Assembly (NCBI RefSeq): GCF_002419965.1
Contig: NZ_DIHC01000043.1
Coordinates: forward strand, 1-64,000
Direction of reading: 5' to 3'
DNA length: 64,000 nucleotides
From: Pseudomonas sp. UBA5706
GTDB lineage: Bacteria > Pseudomonadota > Gammaproteobacteria > Pseudomonadales > Pseudomonadaceae
The position numbers and the translations under genes are program-made. Shown piece by piece: positions 27,022 through 35,989 of this stretch (its first letter is position 1; every line of letters starts with the position of its first letter). The notes beneath the pieces were generated by a model that was given only the letters and a program-made list of their open reading frames with translations, ran no database searches and was not told the DNA's origin.

Positions 27022-27701
27022 GTCATGAACCTTGTTGTAGTTAGCGTGGACATTTCTCACCGACGGCTCGAGATGCTCTTTTAAGCAGGATCGAGGCGTG
27101 GATGCCTTGGATCTGTCCAGAAGTTCACTGCAAATGAGCATCCGAGCTCGCGGCAGGCGGAAAAAGGCCGCAACTATTCCTATCCAGAGGTTCAACGTCT
27201 AATGCCGTAAGTGCCTACCTCATGCCGAATCGGTATGAAGAAAATCAACAACTTAGGTGAATTTGAGTAAAAGAAGGGATTTGGAGCGGGCAGATCCGCC
27301 TTGAAAAGTGGCTAAAACGCCGTCTGCAGCGCTGAGACGGACAATGCGCAGCATGCAATTAACTAGATGTTCATGAACGACCGAGCGGTCGTAGGAAAAT
27401 CAAGGTTTCTCGATATACGGTCACATGGAGCCGTGAGTACGCTACCCGCATTTGCGCGTCGAAAGCTCACAATCAACCCGTACCCTATGAGGCGGTGTGA
27501 CGATGAGCTTGCGAAGCGGCTTCCTGACCCGACCCAACATGAGAGCACTCCCTGTGCTCCTGGTGCGCTGCAATCACTCCATTGATCAGAACGCACCGGC
27601 CCCTTGGTCACGAGCAGCCCCTCCTCGGGGTGCGCGACTAATGAAAGACATAAGTGTGGTCATGTCTTCCGTTATCTAAATCTATAACGGGTATCAGTGA
27701 A
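27022..27701. other. 680-base intergenic region with orphan dyads
   Basis: No convincing coding sequence on either strand; the short open frames present lack family features and good ribosome binding sites. Dyads seen are CATGCCGAATCGGTATG at 27221-27237, the TetR-like palindrome at 27377-27392 listed separately, a CCCC/GGGG hairpin near 27620, and AAGACAT/ATGTCTT at about 27644-27667. The region could hold a decayed gene or a small RNA, but nothing proves either. Confidence 0.4.
27377..27392. promoter_or_regulatory. TetR-type palindromic operator without a nearby regulator
   Basis: ACGACCG, 2-base spacer, CGGTCGT gives seven-base perfect arms, the usual form of TetR/AcrR-family operators. 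No TetR gene lies in the window, and no gene clearly starts just downstream. Confidence 0.4.
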
Positions 27702-28169
27702 TCAATACCAGTTTGGATCTTTCTTCAGCTGTTCCATCAGAAGGCCTTTCATACCTTCGTCTGGCTTGCCGAGGAAGCGGTAGTCAGCATGACGTGTTGG
27801 TGATTTATCCGCTGGCAAACCGGCGGGTACTTCAACCAGCATGGCGTAGGCATGCGCTTTGTTCATGCTGAATGCCACGATGAGCCGTTTGTTGGTGCAC
27901 GTGTCCTGGGTTTCGCAGAGAGGCCCTACCAGGTATTTGTCACCCTCCTCGGTCACCGCGTTCATCTGTTCTGAAGAACCGGAAAGATTGATCACCCAGT
28001 CGGGTAAACGTTCTTCTTTCTTGACCACGCCCGACCAGGTTTGCCGATATTCAGGATCGGAGCTCAACAGCTCGTTAACCCGCGACTGCCCGTCGTTCGC
28101 TGCCATGGCCATGGCACTGGCGCTCGTCAGGAGCGCCAGAGTCATGGCCTGGAAGTGCTTGCGAACCAT
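27702..28169 (-). CDS. ivy: Ivy-family C-type lysozyme inhibitor
   Basis: 155-residue periplasmic protein. A signal peptide (MTLALLTSASAMAMA) leads into the mature chain. The inhibitory loop region is GPLCETQDTCTNKRL, with the two conserved cysteines, and ends LKKDPNWY. It blocks lysozyme and so protects the peptidoglycan from host enzymes and possibly from the cell's own lytic transglycosylases. The ATG at 28169 has GAGG upstream, located in the end of the DUF1328 gene only five bases away, so the two are likely co-transcribed. Confidence 0.88.
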   Translation of the reverse strand: MVRKHFQAMTLALLTSASAMAMAANDGQSRVNELLSSDPEYRQTWSGVVKKEERLPDWVINLSGSSEQMNAVTEEGDKYLVGPLCETQDTCTNKRLIVAFSMNKAHAYAMLVEVPAGLPADKSPTRHADYRFLGKPDEGMKGLLMEQLKKDPNWY

Positions 28170-28174
28170 TATTG

Positions 28175-28339
28175 TCAGCCTCGACCGCGACGACCGAAGA
28201 AGAACGACACAACGAACATCACCAGGAACACAACGAAGAGAATCTTGGCGATACCCGTAGCGGTGCCTGCGATACCACCGAAGCCCAGTACTGCTGCAAC
28301 GATAGCGATGATCAGAAATGTGATAGCCCAACTCAACAT
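28175..28339 (-). CDS. DUF1328 small membrane protein
   Basis: 54 residues, almost entirely two hydrophobic helices: it begins [19 protein letters not shown], continues with [15 protein letters not shown], and ends in GRRGRG. This is the DUF1328/YtjA pattern. The minus-strand ATG at 28339 is preceded by AAGGAGA. It lies between the 95-residue gene and ivy. The function of the family is unknown. Confidence 0.9.
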
Positions 28340-28433
28340 GGTGATTCTCCTTACGGTTTTTTTAATTTCTAACTACAGCCAGGTATCGGTTTCGATCCTC
28401 GACGTAGATCGCGTCTCTGCCATCACCCGATGA

Positions 28434-28721
28434 TCAGAAGACCCAACTCTCTTGACGCGGCGCTTGCTCGATGGCTGCGGCGGCGTCATCAACCGGTTGC
28501 AAACTCAAACCTACATCAGTGGCCTTCAACGCGGTCGCTTTAGCGAAAGGTGCGGTGTGGCTGTAGGAATGCTGGATGTGGACCACTGGCTGATTTTTTT
28601 CATTCCAATGGGCAAATTGCTGAACGATGATCAAAGTGATCATCAGCGCCAGACTGGCGAATAAACCTTGCTGCAAATGCAGTGGGGAAATACGCAGTGC
28701 AGCAAGACGTTGGGTGTTCAT
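28434..28721 (-). CDS. Small single-pass membrane protein, unknown function
   Basis: 95 residues: a short basic N-terminus, one hydrophobic helix (GLFASLALMITLIIVQQF), then a polar tail presumably in the periplasm (HIQHSYSHTAPFAKATALKA...). GGAG precedes the ATG. It is upstream of the DUF1328 and ivy genes on the same strand. A sigma-54-like promoter lies about 60 bases ahead. I do not recognise the family. Confidence 0.7.
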   Translation of the reverse strand: MNTQRLAALRISPLHLQQGLFASLALMITLIIVQQFAHWNEKNQPVVHIQHSYSHTAPFAKATALKATDVGLSLQPVDDAAAAIEQAPRQESWVF

Positions 28722-28779
28722 TCAGCTAGCTCCAGGCAATCTTGTCGGTCGACGGTTCAGACCTTTCTCATCTGGATAT

Positions 28780-28795
28780 TGCAGCCTGTGTGCCA
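28780..28795 (-). promoter_or_regulatory. Sigma-54-type promoter candidate
   Basis: Read on the minus strand, TGGCACACAGGCTGCA matches the consensus TGGCAC-N5-TTGCA except for one base, with GG and GC separated by exactly ten bases. It would start transcripts about 50 bases ahead of the 95-residue gene and could serve DUF1328 and ivy as well. Confidence 0.45.
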
Positions 28796-29031
28796 GCTTT
28801 TTTATCCTAATAAACTTCTTATAAATCAATATCTTATAAGCCTTATGCGGGTGGGTCTTACGCGCAAGCTGCACGATTGAACATTTGGCATCGTGCGTAA
28901 TGCACGAAGAGGCATAGGCGCTGTGCCACTAACTTGCAGAATTCGACAGCCTCGACCTGCAGAAACAAGGCCTGCTGGGGTTGGCGATTTAAAGCGAACC
29001 ACCCCCGCCAAATAGAGTGCTACGCGAGCAT
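28796..29031. other. Intergenic region between the BON gene and the ivy group
   Basis: No gene seen. An AT-rich stretch with TTATAAATC/ATCTTATAAG (about 28818-28842) may bind an activator such as an enhancer-binding protein or IHF ahead of the sigma-54-like promoter; this is a guess from composition. Confidence 0.3.
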
Positions 29032-29886
29032 TCACCCCGCACTGCGCGTCATGACCCGCAAGGTATCGGCGTCTACACCTTTCACACCTCGAATGTTGCG
29101 GGCTATTTCAACTGCCAACTCCTTCTCGGCGTAATTGGCCACCACGCCGTCCAGACTCACAACGCCGCTTTTGGTATCCACCTTTATATTCAGCCCATCG
29201 AGGTTGCGACTATAGATAAGGCTGGACTTCACCTTGCTGGTGATCCAGGCATCACTGAATTCTTCGCGCACGCTATTGGCCTGCGCTTCGTTCTGATCCT
29301 TGATGGCTTGGGTATCTCGGGCGCTCAAGCTGATCAGGTTGTTGACCTCAGTCACACCGTCGGTGTTGCTCGCCAAGCTACCCGCCAGTTGCTTGGCGTC
29401 TGCGTCCTTGGCCTGACCTTTAAGTGTCACCACACCCTGAGCCGACGTCACGTCGATGTTCAGACCTTCGGTCACGCTGTTCCACAGAAGCTTGGATTTG
29501 ATCGTGGCTGTGAGCGTCGCATCGTCAAAGCGCTGGGCCATATTAGCTTTAGTACCCGGTTCGGCCGCGACCTGCGGATCGATCAGCAGCTGGTTTTCGA
29601 CCTTGTTAATGCCTTGCGTGTCGCCGGCGATTTGCGTCGCCAAGTCCCGATCGACCTCATTTTCCACCTTGCCGGTGAGAGTGGCCGTACCTTCCTCGAC
29701 CTTTACGCCGATGTTGAACGGACTCAAATGGCGGTTAAGGGCGAAGGCTGTCCAAATCGAACCTTCCTGACGCGCTTGCGCCAACTGTGTCTGCAGATCG
29801 CCTTGGGCGGCCTGAGCGCAGACGGGCGTCATGCCGAGCAAGCCTGTGGCGGCCATCGCCAGCGCGATTGTCTTGAGAGGGTGCAT
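29032..29886 (-). CDS. BON-domain periplasmic protein (OsmY-like, three BON domains)
   Basis: 284 residues with a signal peptide (TIALAMAATGLLGMTPVCAQA). Three BON domains follow at about residues 35-100, 120-185 and 210-275, each with the V-x-L-x-G-x-V core (GTATLTGKVEN, GVVTLKGQAKD, GVVSLDGVVAN). BON proteins bind phospholipid or stabilise the envelope under osmotic stress. It is monocistronic and divergent from algB. An AlgU-like promoter lies upstream. Confidence 0.88.
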   Translation of the reverse strand: MHPLKTIALAMAATGLLGMTPVCAQAAQGDLQTQLAQARQEGSIWTAFALNRHLSPFNIGVKVEEGTATLTGKVENEVDRDLATQIAGDTQGINKVENQLLIDPQVAAEPGTKANMAQRFDDATLTATIKSKLLWNSVTEGLNIDVTSAQGVVTLKGQAKDADAKQLAGSLASNTDGVTEVNNLISLSARDTQAIKDQNEAQANSVREEFSDAWITSKVKSSLIYSRNLDGLNIKVDTKSGVVSLDGVVANYAEKELAVEIARNIRGVKGVDADTLRVMTRSAG

Positions 29887-29919
29887 GGCAGTTCTCCAGA
29901 GTTACAAAAGTACTAGTGG

Positions 29920-29946
29920 ACAGACTTTTCATTCCTCCAGACGTTC
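29920..29946 (-). promoter_or_regulatory. AlgU (sigma-22)-like promoter candidate for the BON gene
   Basis: On the minus strand GAACGT (29946-29941), a 16-base spacer, then TCTGT (29924-29920). It differs from GAACTT-N16/17-TCtga at one position in each box, and sits 34 bases before the start codon. Confidence 0.35.
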
Positions 29947-30145
29947 GCCGCGCAGGTCTACGTCCCGGTTTTTCGGGTCGGCGCCAGTCACAATTTCCAG
30001 CTGTTAAAGCCTTGGATCAATGGGTTCTCTGTATTTTTGCCAGATAGCTACCATGCACGCCGCCGAATCAATCAGAATGAACCATGCAACTTGCCCGATT
30101 TTTCCGGGACTAACCTCAGACCATTTATTTAGGAGCGTAGGAAAA

Positions 30146-31492
30146 ATGGAAGCAGCCACTGAGAATCAGGGCCGTATTCTGCTCGTGGATGATGAATCCG
30201 CCATCCTTCGCACCTTCCGCTATTGCCTGGAAGATGAAGGCTACAGCGTCGCCACCGCCAACAGCGCGGCACAGGCCGAAGCGCTGCTGCAACGTCAGGT
30301 GTTCGACGTGTGTTTTCTGGATCTGCGTCTTGGGGAAGACAACGGTCTGGACGTACTGGCGCAGATGCGCATTCAAGCACCATGGATGCGCGTGGTCATC
30401 GTCACCGCGCATTCGGCTGTGGATACTGCTGTGGACGCCATCCAGGCAGGTGCGGCTGACTATCTGGTAAAACCGTGCAGCCCCGACCAACTGCGTCTGG
30501 CAACCACCAAACAGCTGGAAGTCCGGCAACTTTCAGCGCGCCTTGAAGCGCTCGAAGGCGAGGTGCGCAAGCCCAAGGACGGCCTGGATTCCCACAGCCC
30601 ATCGATGATGGCGATTCTGGAGACAGCTCGTCAGGTGGCCAATACCGATGCCAACATTCTGATACTCGGCGAGTCGGGGACCGGTAAAGGCGAGCTGGCG
30701 CGGGCCATTCACGGCTGGAGCAAGCGAGCGAAAAAGGCCTGTGTCACTATCAATTGCCCGTCGCTGACTGCCGAGCTGATGGAAAGCGAACTGTTCGGTC
30801 ACAGCCGCGGTGCGTTTACCGGTGCCAGTGAGAGCACCCTTGGCCGGGTCAATCAGGCCGACGGCGGTACATTGTTTCTCGATGAAATCGGCGATTTCCC
30901 ACTGACTTTGCAGCCCAAGTTATTGCGCTTCATCCAGGACAAGGAGTACGAGCGCGTGGGCGACCCGGTAACGCGTCGCGCTGACGTGCGCATCCTGGCG
31001 GCGACCAACCTGAATCTGGAAGACATGGTCCGCGAAGGGCGTTTCCGCGAAGACCTGCTGTACCGCCTGAACGTGATTACTTTGCATTTGCCGCCGTTGC
31101 GCGAGCGTGGCGAGGACATTCTGACCCTGGCGGATCGTTTCCTGGCTCGCTTCGTCAAGGAGTACGGCCGTCCGGCGCGCGGCTTCAGCGAGGAGGCCCG
31201 TAGCGCACTGATCAATTACCGCTGGCCGGGCAACATTCGCGAACTGCGTAACGTCGTAGAACGGGCGAGCATTATCTGTCCGCAGGAAAAAGTCGAAGTC
31301 AGTCACTTGGGCATGGGCGAGCAGCCAACCAATAATGCGCCGCGTGTAGGCGCAGCGTTGAGCCTGGACGAACTGGAAAAAGCTCACATCGGCGCAGTGC
31401 TGGCCACCAGCGACACCCTGGATCAGGCTGCCCGTACGTTGGGCATCGACGCCTCGACGTTGTACCGCAAACGCAAGCAGTACAACCTGTGA
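30146..31492 (+). CDS. algB: NtrC-family response regulator AlgB
   Basis: 448 residues. The receiver domain (1-125) has the phospho-acceptor D59 in FLDLRL. The AAA+ domain (about 150-385) has Walker A GESGTGKGE, the sigma-54 contact motif GAFTGA and Walker B GGTLFLDEIGDF. A Fis-type helix-turn-helix closes the protein (LDQAARTLGIDASTLYRKRK). It pairs with KinB, encoded 10 bases downstream. In P. aeruginosa AlgB controls alginate and virulence genes. The ATG at 30146 has AGGAGCGTAGG upstream and gives the known length. Confidence 0.95.
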   Translation: MEAATENQGRILLVDDESAILRTFRYCLEDEGYSVATANSAAQAEALLQRQVFDVCFLDLRLGEDNGLDVLAQMRIQAPWMRVVIVTAHSAVDTAVDAIQAGAADYLVKPCSPDQLRLATTKQLEVRQLSARLEALEGEVRKPKDGLDSHSPSMMAILETARQVANTDANILILGESGTGKGELARAIHGWSKRAKKACVTINCPSLTAELMESELFGHSRGAFTGASESTLGRVNQADGGTLFLDEIGDFPLTLQPKLLRFIQDKEYERVGDPVTRRADVRILAATNLNLEDMVREGRFREDLLYRLNVITLHLPPLRERGEDILTLADRFLARFVKEYGRPARGFSEEARSALINYRWPGNIRELRNVVERASIICPQEKVEVSHLGMGEQPTNNAPRVGAALSLDELEKAHIGAVLATSDTLDQAARTLGIDASTLYRKRKQYNL

Positions 31493-31502
31493 CGGGGCGC
31501 CC

Positions 31503-33290
31503 ATGAAGCTCGCGATGAAGTTGCGCACCCGACTGTTCCTCAGCATTTCGGCGCTGATCACGGTCGCGCTGCTAGGCCTGTTGCTGGGATTGGTCAGCGT
31601 CATGCAGATGGCCCAGTCCCAGGAAGACCTGATCCGTCACAACTTCATCACGCTCGACATCGGCCTCAAGCTGCGACAAAACCTGGGCGACCAATTGGTC
31701 ATGCTGCTCAGGCAAAAGCCCGACGAAGGGGCGTTTAAGCAAAGTCAGGAGCAATTCCAGGGTTTGCTCGAACAGGGGATCGACCACGATCAACAGACCA
31801 ATATTCACAGCGGCTTCGATAAGGCGCGTGTCGATTACGAGGTGTTTCTCAAATCGCTGGAGGAATCCGGGGATCCGAGCGAGGCGCTAAATAGCGATAA
31901 GACCGTCACCTCTTCTTTCAATGTACTGCGCAACGGCCTACTGGACGCACACCGGCAGGCTTTGCAAAACATCAGCCAGGCTGAAAGCGCGTCACGCAGC
32001 CGTGCGCTTTGGGTCGCCGCGCTGCTGGGGTTCGTCGGCATCGCTGTGCTGGCGATCGGCTTCGTCACCGCCCACGGCATCGCGCGGCGCTTCGGCGCAC
32101 CGATCGAAGCGTTGGCCAAGGCCGCTGACAAAATCGGTCAGGGCAATTTCGAGGTAACCCTGCCGATTTCCTCGGCCACCGAAATGAATCAACTGACCCG
32201 GCGCTTCGGCATCATGGCCGAGGCGCTGCGCCAGCATCAGGTCACCAACGTCGATGAGCTCCTGGCAGGCCAGCAACGGCTGCAAGCGGTGCTCGACAGC
32301 ATCGACGACGGCCTGCTGATGATCGATCGCCAGGGCCGCCTTGAACACTTTAACCCCGTTGCCCAGCGGCAACTGGGTTGGGAAGAAGGACAGTTAGGAC
32401 AGGGATTGGGCGAGGCGTTGGGGCGTCCGGAGCTCGACGAGCAGCTCTATCTGGTCTTGCGCGGCGGGACGCTGGAGCGGGCGCCCGAGGACCTGTCCAT
32501 CGAAATCGAAGGTGAAACGCGCTTGCTGACGTACAGCCTGACGCCTGTCAGTCACACCAAGGGCCACATCCTCGGCGCAGTGATGGTGCTGCATGACGTG
32601 ACCGAGCAAAGGGCCTTCGAGCGCGTGCGCAGTGAGTTTGTCCTGCGCGCTTCCCACGAGTTGCGCACGCCGGTGACGGGGATGCACATGGCATTCGGCC
32701 TGCTGCAGGAGAGAGTGCATTTTCCGCCAGAATCTCGAGAAACAGACCTGCTGAAAACCGTCAACGAAGAAATGCAGCGTCTGATGCAACTGATCAACGA
32801 CCTGCTGAATTTTTCCCGCTATCAGAATGGGCTGCAGAAGCTGGCCTTGGCGCCCTGTGATGTGGGCGAGTTGCTCACCGAAGCACGCCAGCGCTTCGCC
32901 GATGCGGCACTCAAACAGGATGTGGAAGTGCTGCTGGAAACGCAGGAGCCGCTGCCACGTCTGCAAGCTGACAAGGCCCAGCTCGATCGCGTACTCGATA
33001 ATCTGCTCGACAATGCATTGCGTCACACCCCGCAGTCCGGGCTCATCCGGCTGCAGGCGCGTCGGCATGGCGAGCGGGTGATCATAAGTGTCGAGGATAA
33101 CGGCGAGGGTATTGCCTACGGCCAGCAAGCGCGGATCTTTGAGCCGTTTGTTCAGGTCGGTCGCAAGAAAGGCGGCGCAGGTCTGGGGCTGGCGTTGTGC
33201 AAGGAGATCGTGCAATTGCACGGGGGTCGGATGGGTGTGTATTCCCGGCCAGGGCAAGGGACGCAGTTCTATATGGCATTGCCGCTGTAG
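31503..33290 (+). CDS. kinB: Sensor histidine kinase KinB
   Basis: 595 residues: two transmembrane helices (about 10-34 and 160-185) flanking a periplasmic helical sensor, a HAMP linker, a PAS domain (LDSIDDGLLMIDRQGRLEHF), a HisKA domain with the phospho-acceptor H385 in ASHELRTPVTG, and an HATPase with the N box (LDNLLDNALRHTP) and G boxes (DNGEGI, GGAGLGLAL). H385 is the same number as in P. aeruginosa KinB from memory. It phosphorylates and dephosphorylates AlgB. A second in-frame ATG at 31515 is an alternative start. Confidence 0.95.
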   Translation: MKLAMKLRTRLFLSISALITVALLGLLLGLVSVMQMAQSQEDLIRHNFITLDIGLKLRQNLGDQLVMLLRQKPDEGAFKQSQEQFQGLLEQGIDHDQQTNIHSGFDKARVDYEVFLKSLEESGDPSEALNSDKTVTSSFNVLRNGLLDAHRQALQNISQAESASRSRALWVAALLGFVGIAVLAIGFVTAHGIARRFGAPIEALAKAADKIGQGNFEVTLPISSATEMNQLTRRFGIMAEALRQHQVTNVDELLAGQQRLQAVLDSIDDGLLMIDRQGRLEHFNPVAQRQLGWEEGQLGQGLGEALGRPELDEQLYLVLRGGTLERAPEDLSIEIEGETRLLTYSLTPVSHTKGHILGAVMVLHDVTEQRAFERVRSEFVLRASHELRTPVTGMHMAFGLLQERVHFPPESRETDLLKTVNEEMQRLMQLINDLLNFSRYQNGLQKLALAPCDVGELLTEARQRFADAALKQDVEVLLETQEPLPRLQADKAQLDRVLDNLLDNALRHTPQSGLIRLQARRHGERVIISVEDNGEGIAYGQQARIFEPFVQVGRKKGGAGLGLALCKEIVQLHGGRMGVYSRPGQGTQFYMALPL

Positions 33291-33405
33291 TGACGCCTGT
33301 TTCAACAGGGGCGCTTACTTCACGGACTCTCGGCTCTGCCCGCAAGCCTGGCGCGCTAGCCAGAATCGAAGGCTGCCCGGGGTCATTTCTCGACTTTCTG
33401 AGTCT

Positions 33406-35031
33406 TCAAGCCACATCATCCGCCCGACGCCCCACACTGCGTCGGCCTCCGGTGACCAGCTCGGTGAATTTGGCCGCTGTGAGCGGGCGGGCGAAGAGCC
33501 AGCCCTGACCATAGATCACGCCCTCACTTTTGAGCAGCAAGGCCTGGGACTCGAATTCGATACCCTCGGCAATGACCCGCAACTGGAGGGCGTGGGCCAT
33601 ACGGATAATGTGCGGCGCTACCCCGCTGCTGGCGGCGTCATGCCCCAGAGCATCGATGAACGCCTTGTCGATTTTCAGGCAGTCCACCGGCAGGGTTTGC
33701 AAATACGCCAGGCTGCAATATCCCGTGCCGAAATCGTCGATCAGCACTTGATGCCCCCGATCCCGCAAGGCCTGTAAATGATTGCGCGCGACCACGACGT
33801 CCACCAGTCCGCGCTCAGTGACTTCAAAGGCTATCTGCCGTGGCGCGACGCGATGCAAGGCAAGCAGCCTGGCGGTCACCCGGCCAATGCGTGGAGCCAT
33901 CACATCACAGGCGGCCAGGTTCACCGATACGTACAGATGGGGGTTAGCACGTAGCAAGTGCCCAAGTTGTTCAAGCAATTGTTGCAGGACAAAGTCGGTG
34001 ATCTGACGAATCTGGCCGGTGTTCTCGGCAAGAGGGATGAACAAGTCGGGGCTGGTTAGCGTCCCGTCGGGTCGGCGCCAGCGCACCAGCGCCTCTGCGC
34101 CTACGCATAAGCGGGTATTGAGGTCGAAAATAGGTTGGTAAAGCACTTTCAATTCACCGCGACGCAGCGCGCCGTGCAACTCACCGCCGAGCGACTGACG
34201 CTGGCGAACCAGTTGCAATACCAGAATCCCGATGCATAGCGACACCAGAAGGCTGGCCGGAACCAGCAACCACCAGGCACCAGTGATTTTTTGTTGCAGG
34301 CCACTGCGTGGGGTAATCAGCACCAACTGATATTCGGGGCTTTGCGTTGGCATCCGATAAACCAGTTTCTCCTGCGTGGTGATCAGCGCCTGCATGGATG
34401 TCGGCGTCCAGTCGGGCGTGGGCGGCCAGGTTTGCGCAGGACCCAGGACCGGCACGGCCTTTTTGCCTTGATCCAGCACTACCACCAGGCTCCCGCCTGC
34501 TGGCAGGTCAACGACATCGGTAAGGTGGCCGCGGGAGGTGGACACGCGAAAATCGCCGCGCCCGAGCATCAGCGACGCGAGATTATCGTCAGGCTGAGTC
34601 GAGGTGTTGAGCCAGTAATCGTACGTAGGGCCGCGGATATCCGGGGCCCGGGGCTTGCCAATCTGGCTCTGTCGCTGACGGGTCCAGCTGGAACAGACTT
34701 GAGTATCGTCGACGTACGCGACTTCATAAATGAAGCGGTAGCGTGAATTGACCTGACGCAGTTGCTCGATCATCTCCGGGCTGCAACCGCGCAATGGCTG
34801 CGCTTCAAGCTGATCCAGACCTACGCGCAATTGATCGAACAGTTGCTCCAGACGCACCAGAAACCGCTCACCCTGAGCGTTCATCTGGGCACTTTCCTCC
34901 TGACGGGCTTGATGCATCGCCAACCCGAAACTGCCCGCCAGCAACACGACAGCACTCAACAACGCCGCAAGCAATGCCAGGAGCGAAGGGCGATAGAGAA
35001 TGGAGCGTAGCTGCGGTGAAGCGGTGAACAT
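33406..35031 (-). CDS. Cyclic-di-GMP phosphodiesterase, CSS-motif and EAL domains
   Basis: 541 residues. An N-terminal helix and a second helix near residue 250 (LLVPASLLVSLCIGILVLQLV) enclose a periplasmic CSS-motif sensor with VCSSW. The EAL domain (about 285-535) retains EALVRW, the asparagine of SVNLAACD, FEVTERG, the DDFGTGY loop, CLKIDKAFI and AEGIEFESQ, so it should hydrolyse c-di-GMP. CSS cysteines in this family sense the periplasmic thiol state through DsbA/DsbB; a dsbA gene lies 4 kb away. The ATG at 35031 was chosen as the start of the conserved region. Confidence 0.9.
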   Translation of the reverse strand: MFTASPQLRSILYRPSLLALLAALLSAVVLLAGSFGLAMHQARQEESAQMNAQGERFLVRLEQLFDQLRVGLDQLEAQPLRGCSPEMIEQLRQVNSRYRFIYEVAYVDDTQVCSSWTRQRQSQIGKPRAPDIRGPTYDYWLNTSTQPDDNLASLMLGRGDFRVSTSRGHLTDVVDLPAGGSLVVVLDQGKKAVPVLGPAQTWPPTPDWTPTSMQALITTQEKLVYRMPTQSPEYQLVLITPRSGLQQKITGAWWLLVPASLLVSLCIGILVLQLVRQRQSLGGELHGALRRGELKVLYQPIFDLNTRLCVGAEALVRWRRPDGTLTSPDLFIPLAENTGQIRQITDFVLQQLLEQLGHLLRANPHLYVSVNLAACDVMAPRIGRVTARLLALHRVAPRQIAFEVTERGLVDVVVARNHLQALRDRGHQVLIDDFGTGYCSLAYLQTLPVDCLKIDKAFIDALGHDAASSGVAPHIIRMAHALQLRVIAEGIEFESQALLLKSEGVIYGQGWLFARPLTAAKFTELVTGGRRSVGRRADDVA

Positions 35032-35113
35032 CGGGCCAAATATCCAGGTGAATGCCACTGAGGTAGAGCAACAAGCGCGGAAATAGCCCGTCAAAAACGT
35101 GGTCGGGGATAGT

Positions 35114-35890
35114 TTAGTGTTTCAGGTTAAGTACCTGAAGGATAGCTGCACTTTGTATATCCGGCTCGCCGTCAAATTTCTGCGCACGATAGTGCATCTG
35201 GAATGCCGCCAGGACATGCCGCGTAGCGACGTCCCACTCGCCCGTCTGCGGCGTCGGATAACCCAGCAGTGCCAGTTGCTGCTGGAACCACGTAGCACTG
35301 GGCACGACCCCCAACATCTGCGACTGCTGCCGCGCGACTTGCTGTTCGTCGGGCCAGATTCCCAGGCCCTCCTGCGCCAACCGCTTCCAGGGAAACAGTG
35401 GTCCGGGATCAAGTTTACGCAGCGGCGCGATATCGCTATGACCAATCACGTGGCGCGGTTCGATTTTGTTGCGTTTGACGATGTCTTTGAGCAGCACGAT
35501 CAGCGCCTTTATCTGCGCCTCGCTGTAGGGATACCACAGGCGCCCGCTCGGAGTGTCGCGATAGCCCGGGTTGACGATCTCAATGCCAATGCTGCTGGAG
35601 TTAATCCAGGTGCGGCCTTCCCATTCGCTTTCCCCGGCGTGCCAGGCTCGCTGGCTTTCATCCACCAGCTTGTAGGTCGCCGCCGGGCCATCACCGATCA
35701 AATAATGCGCACTCACTTCGCCGTGGGTGAGTAATGACAACGAGCGCTCAAGGGAAGCCGAGGTGTAATGCACCACCACGAATTGCGCACGGCTGTCGAA
35801 GTTAACCGAGGGATGGCTGGTATCCAGGGTCGGTCCGCTGGAGCAGGCGGTCAGCAACAGGGCAAGAAGGAGAGCGCAATAAGACTTCAT
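35114..35890 (-). CDS. ampDh2: N-acetylmuramoyl-L-alanine amidase lipoprotein (AmpDh2-like)
   Basis: 258 residues. A lipoprotein signal (LLLALLLTACSS) targets the envelope. The amidase_2 domain carries the zinc-site motifs FVVVHYTSAS, VSAHYLIG, IGIEIVNPG and VIGHSDIAPLRKLDPG. A C-terminal peptidoglycan-binding domain (LLGYPTPQTGEWDVATRHVLAAF) follows. It cleaves anhydromuramyl peptides or peptidoglycan in the periplasm, and could influence beta-lactamase induction as in P. aeruginosa. The start at 35890 gives a clean signal peptide. Confidence 0.9.
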   Translation of the reverse strand: MKSYCALLLALLLTACSSGPTLDTSHPSVNFDSRAQFVVVHYTSASLERSLSLLTHGEVSAHYLIGDGPAATYKLVDESQRAWHAGESEWEGRTWINSSSIGIEIVNPGYRDTPSGRLWYPYSEAQIKALIVLLKDIVKRNKIEPRHVIGHSDIAPLRKLDPGPLFPWKRLAQEGLGIWPDEQQVARQQSQMLGVVPSATWFQQQLALLGYPTPQTGEWDVATRHVLAAFQMHYRAQKFDGEPDIQSAAILQVLNLKH

Positions 35891-35989
35891 AAAGGCAGAA
35901 CACAAAGACAAGTAATGCAACAGTGTAACGTACTGCCGCAGCGGCGCTCAAAAAATACGAACAGAACGAGTGATGCAGGGCCACCGTTC

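Noticed and set aside
27363..27679. Short open frames in the gltP-ivy gap
   Set aside because: Frames of 60-82 codons on both strands lack ribosome binding sites, hydrophobic or domain features, and overlap each other.
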